Shown: piece after piece, positions 55,940 to 64,000 of the stretch
Position numbering within the stretch: position 1 is the stretch's first letter
Layout of the letters: the number at the start of each line of letters is the position of its first letter
Origin: Aspidiotus rigidus
Taxonomy: Eukaryota; Arthropoda; Insecta; Hemiptera; Diaspididae
Direction of reading: 5' to 3'
NCBI GenBank assembly: GCA_035079385.1
Contig: JAVHKY010000027.1
Location: 1,116,001 to 1,180,000 of the forward strand
Length of the DNA stretch: 64,000 bases
Program-made: the position numbers and the translations under genes
Notes under the pieces: model-generated
What the model was told of the DNA's origin: nothing
The model's database searches: none
The model's input: only the letters and a program-made list of their open reading frames with translations

Positions 55940-57640
55940 TTCAACTACTTATATCTCGCAGAAGGAATATCTCTCCAGATTGACAATAAAAAGGAAATTC
56001 GCTGATGAGAAAAGAGAAAAAGGAAGTAGATATTGTACGTCTACAAATCTTTTGAGACACACATCGTGTGACTGCCATTCAGGTGTGATTTATCACAGTA
56101 TACAATCTATGTAGATGGATCTTGTCAAACGAATCAGATTTTTTCAAATACATTACAGCCAATATTTCATTCGCGTACGATGCGAATATGCGCTATTGTA
56201 ATACAATTAAAGCGGAAGTCGCGGATCTACCTTTGTCACGCAAAAATATTTAGGTGATATCGTAGCGTACGATGAAGTGAAAAGTAGGGGAGAAAAAAAA
56301 ATCGCGGAAGCTCTTGTTTGTCGCCTTTCAAATACGTGTACAAAAGCGAATAAAATGAAATCGCGAGCACGAACGAAGTCACCGCACCGAGCAAAGCCAT
56401 CGGCGGTGCAGCACGCGACTAAGGTGGAGGAGGAAAAAGTGGTATAAGCCTTTGTGAAAAACACGAGCGAATATCATTTGTCACGATGCGGTGACGCGAA
56501 ACCGATGTCATAGAGCGAGATTCCTTTTCCCGAAAGCTAATCTAGTCTAACCTCGTGGAAAATTTAATGGAAAAACAAAAAAAAGAAAGAAAAAAAAAGA
56601 AAAAGACGAGACGAGACGAAAATAATACTTGGTCAAATATCGCGTCGCTTCAATGCCTAATAGAGGTCGTGGGTGTGACGAAAATTTGGTTACTAAAGGT
56701 CTGCTACGTGAAGAAGTATAAATAATTGATGGCACCGCGTGAAATACCTAGACGAACTGCGGAAACTTTTCTAGGAAGAAACCGTCAAGTTTTTGTTATA
56801 ATTGGTCAATTTTGAGAACATCAAATAGTGAATTTTAATGCAGATAGAGAAATGGACAGAATGAAGTCTAATTTGACAGGGGTTCCTTTCCAAATATAGG
56901 CGTAATAAAACTAATAATTTCTTTTCATTCACGAGCCTTTGGAAGGTACAACTCAATAAATACTACATCAACTTTCTCGGGAAAGGATAGTACTCTAAAA
57001 TTTCCCATGCATATCCAATTGTGTGAGACTTATCAAATTTTAAGGCTATTATGAGCATACAAGGTGTTGTTTGACAAAATATATGTTTTTCATCCGTCAA
57101 AACCTTCACAGTAAAAACTAGTGCAGAGTATGTACTACAATTATAATATACAAGTCAGTAATTTCTCGATTCATCTCCGATAAAAATTAAAATACAATTT
57201 GTTTCAGGAACTAGTTGGAATTCATATTGGTACATTTTATACAGACGTCGACGAAGTTTATAGCTATCAATCAGAGAGTTAATGCTACTTCAAATGTCCA
57301 ATGAATGGAATAGTTTGCGCCACACACAATAAATTCCCTTTTACTTTTAGAGTTCTCTTTTTATCACCTTTACCGTTCTAGAACTTCCATGTCACAGGTG
57401 ACAAATCGGTGCTCAATCAGTACCGTTTCTGTCAGACTCAACTTCTCATTTTCATGAAATAGAACTAGGTAAAAAATGTTCCGGCGAATAAAGATCATTT
57501 TTTATTGTCTTCTTAGATGTTTGAATCGGGCCACCTCAAACTCGTTGATTTTCAGTTGAGTAGTGGGTGTCGAAAGAGACGGCGTTCCTCGAAAATTAAC
57601 AGGAAATGTGCGGATAATTTTACAAAGAATTTAGACTCAG
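55940..57640. other. Unique non-coding DNA
   Basis: CpG-bearing sequence lies at 56160-56760, where minus frames (56207-56464, 56547-56735) lack domains. An A/G-rich tract lies at 56573-56625. The remainder is AT-rich and featureless. Confidence 0.4.
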
Positions 57641-57649
57641 AAAAATGTC

Positions 57650-58010
57650 AACTTTCAAGCCAAAATGGAGGGGGACTGTGAATTCTCAATACCAAAACCA
57701 ATTCGACTCATAGAACAGGTTCCCCACGTTCCTTTTTCAATTTTCTTACAGGAGCCCTCGTTTTTTCCAAGTCTCTATGTCGTCATCAGATCATGACGTT
57801 ACAGTTCAAGATACGTCGATATATTGACTTCGATTCAAAATAGCAGCCATTTGGATACATCAAATATAGTAGATTTCACACATCGATAATTAAAATATCA
57901 TCGATTTAGCTTAATGAAGGCTATTTTTGAGCCTAGTATACTGCACGTTGAGCCTAAGATATCAAGGCCAAGGATAAAGGTCCCTAAGTAGCTAAAGTAC
58001 AAATTTTTCC
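57650..58010. repeat. AACAGGGAACCTGTT family end plus CTAGTATA wording
   Basis: ATTCTCAATACCAAAACCAA, TTCGACTCATAGAACAGGTT and CCCTCGTTTTTTCC at 57680-57760 repeat the block of 48395-48480. CCTAGTATACTGCACGTTGA follows at 57935-57955. Confidence 0.7.
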
Positions 58011-58089
58011 AAGTCTCTATGACTCGGCTATATCGATAAATCGAATATAATTGATTTAATACTATAGCCACATTAATTTCCATTTAATC

Positions 58090-61000
58090 GGTGAATTCAC
58101 GGGCTCACTTACTCTGCCCGTTCACCCCCGTTCTTATAGGTATGTACAGACTATACTATGTATTAAATATTAAACCAAGTCACAAATACCAACAACACTT
58201 ACACAACAACATCAACATCACTAATTCCACAGACAACACCTACAACACCTTGTCATCCAACCGTTATCTTCTGAGGTAAGGTTGTGAGCTCACGGTGAGA
58301 GATCCATTTCGACTCCGTGTTCAATGAATTTAGGGAAAATTGCTGAAATTTTTGTTGTTCCAGGCGATATAATGAATGATACCGAGAAGCGTCAATAAAA
58401 AAGGGAGAATGATCAATAAAATCGATATAATCAATCTTCAATTTTGATCAATCATCAAAGTCAACCACAATTGTAAATAAAATGCTACACTATGTTTCTC
58501 TGGAGGAAACATGTTATCTTCTACCTTTTTTTTGTGTTTGTCATTCTCAGAGAAAATAAGTAATTTTGTAGACGGATGCGATACAGGAAAACGAGTTAAG
58601 TCGATGGTACGTTATTCTACATATTTATTACTATCTATTCTAATATTGTTTCTGATCCTAAAAGGATCTCCAAGTTATGCCTTTATGAATAAGGTTGGTT
58701 CAAAGTGATAAGTGAGAGAAGATTGAGTCAGTAAGAATTCAAGAAGATGGCTACGAGTTCTGCTCGAGTAATCGTAGAGGGGACCAGCTGAGGACGAAAC
58801 TATGGTGGTTGAAGAGATGCTTCCCTAGTTGTAGCCTATAGATGAGAAAACCAAAACGAGTGTGTAAGTAACATTTTTTTTGGCACTTACTTTAAAAATT
58901 TTCATGAGACCCGAAGTTAAAGGAGAAAGCTTGTCAATTTAATATATTTTCCCTTCCACCCATTCTTAATAGATAGCCTTCGCGACACCAAACGTTTTGG
59001 ATAGAATATTAAATTTGGTGCAACAGACAAACTATGACCTGATCTGAAAAGTCCCAGTGGTTCTTTATCGGAATCCGAGTCTGTTCACAAATATTTTTCG
59101 AACATAAAAACTGTAAGCCTCGTGACTGATAGGTATCGTTCGTCTTTTCAACAGTTTCCCCGCGTTTTTTCCTTTTTCCACTTTCTGAGCGATTTCACGC
59201 GCGAAATATCTTCAGTATGCGAAGTATCAGCTGTACTCCGTGTTTCATAAAGGGAAAAAGGCTACTTTATCATTTGCCTGGTGTATTATTCCAATGAAAA
59301 TCAAAACGAATGAAGATTTTACGAGCCCGTTTCCTTTTTCTTTACAGCCGTCGATACAGGGGCATAGGATGAAATAAAATTTTAAAAATGTGTATCCTAC
59401 CAGTATATACGACTTGTTCTGGAATAATAGAAACGAACAAAAAAAGAAACGGCCCACCTCCATCGTTCGAGTTTATAATAAAGGGAAATAAGCCTACGTA
59501 AAAAAGAGAAAAATAGTAACCTCACTTCGACGATTCTCGACGCACAGGCGTGATTTTATAGTCGCGATATTTGTTTTTTTATTCGACAAAAGTCTTAAAT
59601 ACAAGTATAAAGCGCCTACATTCGTATAAATTTATTTTCGAGTACTAGAATAGTTGTCTAATGTGGTAGAAAATTTCATAAAAATAATAGATAGTTCGTT
59701 CTCTACACGTTCAAAAAAGAGCTGGGCAAGACACACACAACTTGTGAATAACCCGACTACTAAATTATTTGTACAACTTCCACTATCTACATTATCAAGT
59801 ACAGACCGAGGACGCCGATGGAGAATTTTTAAATATCTACATTCGTGCACTATAGGCACAAGTTTGTAAAAAATTACGACCACTAAGAGCTTTTAAAAGA
59901 CATCTTCTGATATGTCGGAAGAGGGTGAGAGGGGTATAAAAAGTCACTATGCAGTTTTAAAAAGTACGATATCTGTTTCCTGCATGCAAGTCAGTATTCA
60001 AAACATTTGCGACGAGTACTTGTTTGTACACAGTATCTTAAAATGAAATTTCACCCTTTACAATGGTGGAAGAAAGACTTCTACGTTTTTTCCTCCTTCA
60101 TCCTCCGAACTTTCATCGTGACCGCTGCCGTTCAGATCTCTAACGTATAGGTTATATTTCTTCTATCATTATAATTGCACCCATGACGGTAACATCGCCA
60201 CCTTCCGTAAGGTAGGACGAGAACCTTTGGAAAAATTAGAGTAAATCTCCTCTTGCGCAGAGTATTCCAAAAGCTATATTAAGACTCAAGGCTGGAATTT
60301 ATCGTCTCATTAATTTAGGCATATTCGGAACCATACAAGGTCAAAAATAGAAGGTTGGAAAAAATTAACGGCACAACGCATCAGTGTTTCGCTATCTAAA
60401 TTAAAAGTGTTGGATCATTAAAATCGAGGCTGCATCCTTACAATTCTTTCGTTATCAAAACGGAAGTTTGCGATATTCGTATTATTGTCCCAGCCAAAAC
60501 TTTGCAAGCAAGATCTTGGGAAAGCGGCATAAAACGAAGCAAACTAGCGAAGAGAGGTACTCGACCAGCTACAATGAAAACTATACACGACATCGTAGTA
60601 GCGTTCTAGATGGTGGGCACTCAGCCAGCGATAATTTACGTGAGACGTGCAAAATAGCTATAGCAATACGACTGGAGGAAATTGCGATGGAAAATTCAGT
60701 TTTATGGAAACGCGTGAACGGTGAATCTTCCATGTTGTGTTTGTTTAATGCAGCATCTATTTAGGTGAGCTTGTAATTTATTCTTCTTCATCTTACGGCT
60801 AATTTACTAGCTTCCAGCATAAGAAAAAGGCAGCAACGAAGCCTAAAGTAGGGAAACCTGAAATTTTTTCTCGCTTATTTGCAAGATGTCGCGTTGGCCG
60901 ATGACTCTCATTGAAGAGAATCAGATTCGGAAAATATTCACAATTCATTTTTTCCTTCCATTTTTTTGAGTAATTTGGACCTCGCAGTGAAAAATTAAGA

Positions 61001-62280
61001 AGAGGCAGAGAAAAATACGAAGGCAGCTGTGGACTGAAGAAACAAAGGGAGACGGTCGTCATACTTCCTTTTCGACTATTTAGATTTTTGAATAAAATTG
61101 AAGAAAAATCTTATTGATGTATGTGAGTATAATATACTTAAATGAGATATGAAAAATTCTGCTGAATTTTGTAGAGACGGGGACAATTTCCGAAGTAATA
61201 AATTATTTAATAATAATCAACTTTTTAGGGTCAATAGTCTCCTACGAGCCCAACTTCCTTCCTTTAATTATTTTAATTATTACTCACGACAGGTTTCCTG
61301 CAATCCTCAATTATAACTCTGCGTTTGGAAAACCAGAAGTTTTTTAAAAGTTTTCCAATAACATCATACAATTTGGATGAGTTAGCTCGAAGCTAAGTCT
61401 TGTTTGGCGTATTAACGAGGGATAGACCTTCCCTCGGTAGAATAAATAATTTTTAGTTACGAAATACGCTTTTTTTCTTTCGCCCAATGAAAATTTTGTA
61501 TTCAAAAATTTTTGGACCCCCCTCCAAAGAGAATTTTTAAATTCGCTGTTGTCCTCAATCGAAGTGAAAACTCAAGATCTTCTAAAAACTCAGCTAACAA
61601 AGAGCCGAGAGGTGAGCCTGTGGGAAAGCCAAAATCCTTCGGGAACTCTGAAGCCTTACTATTGAATTGACAGATGTTGGGAGGTAAGCAAACCTTAGAA
61701 GAGTCATGAATTCAGAGACAAAAGAGCTAAGAACTTGAGCAACCGTCAGGAGGTGTTCCGCCTACATCCCAAAGTCTGGGAGAGGAGGATTTTAGGATTT
61801 GCGGTCGAAATTATTAAATAATTTATTAAAGAAATTCAATATCTTTCTAACAAGCAATTTGCAACTTTCTGAAACCACGATGATAATAACAGCACTAAGT
61901 ATTAGAATACAATATTCCGCAAAATGATGAATTATTCATTTGATAAGAACTTAGGTCGACCTCCTCCAACCTTGTCTGCTTTCTGTCTCATTATAAACTT
62001 CTACCATTCTTCTTCTCTCTGTATCATATTTTTACCTGTTACCTACATAAAGTTCTCCCCAATGTGAAAATGATCACACGATTTCTTACATTCCACGAAA
62101 TTTTTCCCGGTTTGTCTTTCTCCTTTCCCGACAAATTTCATTACTTAATCACCCACTACGTCATCCCTGACATGAGGGGCGTTCGCAAAAATTCCATGCG
62201 CGTTCATTCTCATACATTTCTAAGATCATTTTCGTTCACGTTTGCTAGGAAACAAAAAAACCTCGTTCACGTTTGTTTAT
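58090..62280. other. Unique non-coding DNA
   Basis: A CAACA-rich simple tract lies at 58185-58250. Frames 58511-58708, 59245-59463 (minus), 59654-59869, 60468-60764 and 60799-61062 (minus) show no family resemblance and are not called. No mobile-element wording is recognised. Confidence 0.4.
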
Positions 62281-62285
62281 TCCAT

Positions 62286-62475
62286 TTGTTGCAGTTTTAG
62301 CGAAGCTATGAAATTTTCTGTGAAGTGAGTTGTTTTCAGAGTGCGCCACTCCGTGCGTAGCGCTGATGCACACGAGATGTATATCATATCTGTGTGTTCC
62401 CCAATTCCGCCCCGCGGTCCGTCAGCATATCCTACCCTTCTTATCCGCGGTGACGTCAAAAATAAACTGAGTTTT
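62286..62475. repeat. Tandem-like repeat unit, copy A
   Basis: TTTTAGCGAAGCTATGAAAT, TGCGTAGCGCTGATGCACAC and CGGTGACGTCAAAAATAAAC occur in the same order at 62890-63415. This copy lacks the insertion found in the second one and so shows the empty site (CTACCCTTCTTATCC). Confidence 0.75.
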
Positions 62476-62509
62476 GATTAACGCCTAATGAAAAAGAAAA
62501 ACAAAACGA

Positions 62510-62885
62510 ACAAATTATTCGTTTTTTGAGAAATTTGCCGCGCGCCGTGCGCCGTACGCCGTCCTGCAAAAAACTTGGAAAAAATGTCGACCCTTCAGTC
62601 ATATATGATAGGAGGGGGACTTCACTTGAAAAATTTCGACTCTCGAGCTATATATTGTGGAAGCGGGACTTGAAAGAGTTTCGACTCTCGAGCTATGTAT
62701 GATAGGAGAGGGACGTAGAAATGTTTACTCTCGAGTTATATATGATATTTCTGAGTCCCCCTCCCTTCATAATAGCTTGGAGGTCGAAATTTTTCCAAGT
62801 CCCCCTCTTATCATATTACAATTTGACTCATAGAACAGGTTCCCTGCGTTCCTTCTTTATCTTCGTTAAGGAAGCCGTCGCTTTT
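62510..62885. repeat. AACAGGGAACCTGTT family copy between the two units
   Basis: AAATTTGCCGCGCGCCGTGC (62531-62550) is the family end. Body units of TATATATGATAGGAGGGGGA type repeat four times at 62595-62760, and AGAACAGGTTCCCTGCGTTC with GTTAAGGAAGCCGTCG closes at 62832-62881. The body units at 62600, 62650, 62695 and 62735 are tandem-like, about 50 bases each. Confidence 0.72.
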
Positions 62886-63430
62886 GCGATTTTAGCGAAG
62901 CTATGAAATTATATTTTTTAAATTGCGCCGTGCGGAGCGCTGATGTACGCATGAGATCTAAATCTGATATGTGAGTTCCCAATCCCTTTTATATGGTCCA
63001 CCGGCATACCCTACCTTCCCAGGGCTCCTTTAGCCTTTAGCCGAGCAATTTTCATCCAAAATTGGCTAGCCCTTAGCTAGCTAATGAAATCACGTTGGCC
63101 ATTAGCTTAGCCATTAGACATTCAAATTAGAATTGCTAACGGCTAATATTTTCTCTTCCCCACACTTCACCCCTCCACATTGAAGTGATCCCATTCCCTA
63201 CTTTCAGTCGTTAGGTCATAGTCGTTAGCCATCCTATTTTGGCCCAAAATTAGCTAGCTGTAGGCTAGCCAATGAGACTGAGTTAGCCGTTAGCTGATAG
63301 CCAAAGCCAATCAATTTGAAGGGTCAGCTTTTAGCTAAGTTTTTAGCTAACACGATTGGCTAAGCAGCCCTGTACCTTCTTCGTTCACGGTGACGTCAAA
63401 AATAAACTGGGTATCAATTGAAGTCTGGAA
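62885..63430. repeat. Tandem-like repeat unit, copy B (interrupted)
   Basis: This copy matches 62286-62475 from TTTTAGCGAAGCTATGAAAT (62890) to CGGTGACGTCAAAAATAAAC (about 63389-63408), but is split by a 353-bp insertion at 63020-63372. Confidence 0.75.
63020..63372. mobile_element. 353-bp hAT-like MITE with 8-bp target duplication
   Basis: The ends are CAGGGCTCCTTTAGCC (left) and GGCTAAGCAGCCCTG (right), inverted repeats differing by one base and one indel. They are flanked by TACCTTCC (63012-63019) and TACCTTCT (63373-63380), an 8-bp duplication with one mismatch. CAGGG-type ends and 8-bp duplications are typical of hAT transposons. The inside is packed with TTAGC/GCTAGC/GGCTA motifs on both strands, like the subterminal repeats that hAT transposases bind. 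It has no ORF. The uninterrupted copy A at 62286-62475 supports the insertion reading. Confidence 0.87.
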
Positions 63431-63434
63431 ATGA

Positions 63435-64000
63435 AGAATAAAACAACGGCTTTTTTAACAAAGTTGAACGAGGAACGAAGGGAACCTGTTCTATGGGTCG
63501 AGTATTGGGGAATCTTGAGGAGTCTACATTTTTTGAGTGCTTTTTATCATGGTGGGTATAGCTTGAGATTTAAAATTTTTACAGGTCCCTCAGCTGTCAT
63601 ATAATATCGCTATTTCCCAAACTGTTCTTCTGTTGTCATGTACTATGGCTCAAAGGTCTAAATTTTTCGAAGTTCATTTCCTATTATATACGGCTCAAAG
63701 TTCAAAATGTTTCCAAGTTCGTTTCCTATTATATAATATGGCTCGAAAGACCAAATTTTTCTAAACCTCAGAAAGGGACTTGGAAAATATTTTGTTCCTC
63801 AACCCTATGAGGTCATGATCTGATGACGTCATAAGTCAATGAAATTTGTCTATGTCCCTTGCTATAATATCTGGAGAAGGGGTAATTGCAAAAATTTCGA
63901 ATTTCGACCCTGTGATGTACCAATCAGATGACGTCATAGGTCAATTTTCACCGGACACTATACGGTGCTCAGCCGATTTTTCAGAATAACCATCTACAGA
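63435..64000. repeat. AACAGGGAACCTGTT/TGACGTCA family copy at the window end
   Basis: AACAACGGCTTTTTTAACAA, GAACGAGGAACGAAGGGAAC and CTGTTCTATGGGTCGA open it at 63440-63502. Body units of TCCTATTATATAATATGGCT type follow, and TGACGTCA stands at 63824 and 63929. ACCGGACACTATACGGTGCT with TTTTTCAGAATAACC at 63950-63990 is the opposite end, cut by the window limit. A nearly whole element of about 560 bp may be present. Confidence 0.7.

Noticed and set aside
5130..58000. CTAGTATA-rich repeats as a satellite or CRISPR-like array
   Set aside because: Units are degenerate and irregularly spaced and occur at many separate places, so they are a dispersed repeat.
1..64000. tRNA, rRNA or CRISPR arrays
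   Set aside because: GTTCGA-like words (for example 23945, 33757) lack matching acceptor and anticodon stems. No rRNA text or regular repeat-spacer pattern is present.

Overview
This window looks like nuclear DNA from an arthropod, most likely an insect with a large, repeat-rich genome. It is AT-rich, almost all of it is non-coding, and I see no operons, rRNA, tRNA or CRISPR arrays. The evidence for an animal nuclear genome is: genes with TATA box, initiator and GT-AG introns; relics of Penelope-like and non-LTR (R1-like, Jockey-like) retrotransposons; several families of small inverted-repeat elements; and a hAT-type 8-bp target duplication. I cannot name the species.

Only two host genes are well supported, both on the + strand at the left end (CDS 2414-2821 and 9128-9565). 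They are diverged tandem paralogues. Each has a TATAAATT box, a predicted start 32-33 bases downstream, a non-coding first exon of about 70 nt, a GTAAGTAG donor, a 3' splice site 12-15 nt before the ATG, and a single coding exon. The products are small secreted proteins with a signal peptide cut at the same place (A20/A21) and mature chains rich in Gly, Asn and Ser, with three GNGNG-type motifs each. The second also has three tandem Cys octapeptides. I do not recognise the family. A soluble secreted role (salivary, gut, cuticle or similar) is possible but not shown.

The rest is a mosaic. Decayed mobile elements: a Penelope-like element with reverse transcriptase and GIY-YIG parts (12906-14640), three more Penelope fragments (15570-15890, 31765-32240, 52945-53075), an R1-like RT fragment (23500-23860, minus), a Jockey-like endonuclease/ORF1 fragment (28430-29290, minus), and a possible retroposon with an AT-hook ORF and A-tract (54900-55932). 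Small elements: a 145-bp hairpin in the first intron of gene 1, a 358-bp foldback element with a rearranged second copy, a 111-bp hairpin with perfect 21-bp arms, a 380-bp TIR element packed with TGACGTCA, and a 353-bp hAT-like element with target duplication and a related empty site. Dispersed families: a GTCGAC-rich repeat, an AACAGGGAACCTGTT/TGACGTCA repeat and a CTAGTATA-rich repeat.

Between these lie long unique AT-rich blocks with many CpGs (about 32.7-34.7, 35.9-37.8, 40.0-42.8, 44.1-47.3, 49.3-52.9, 55.9-57.6 and 58.1-62.3 kb), in which I see no convincing exon. They may be introns or the regulatory surroundings of a gene outside the window.
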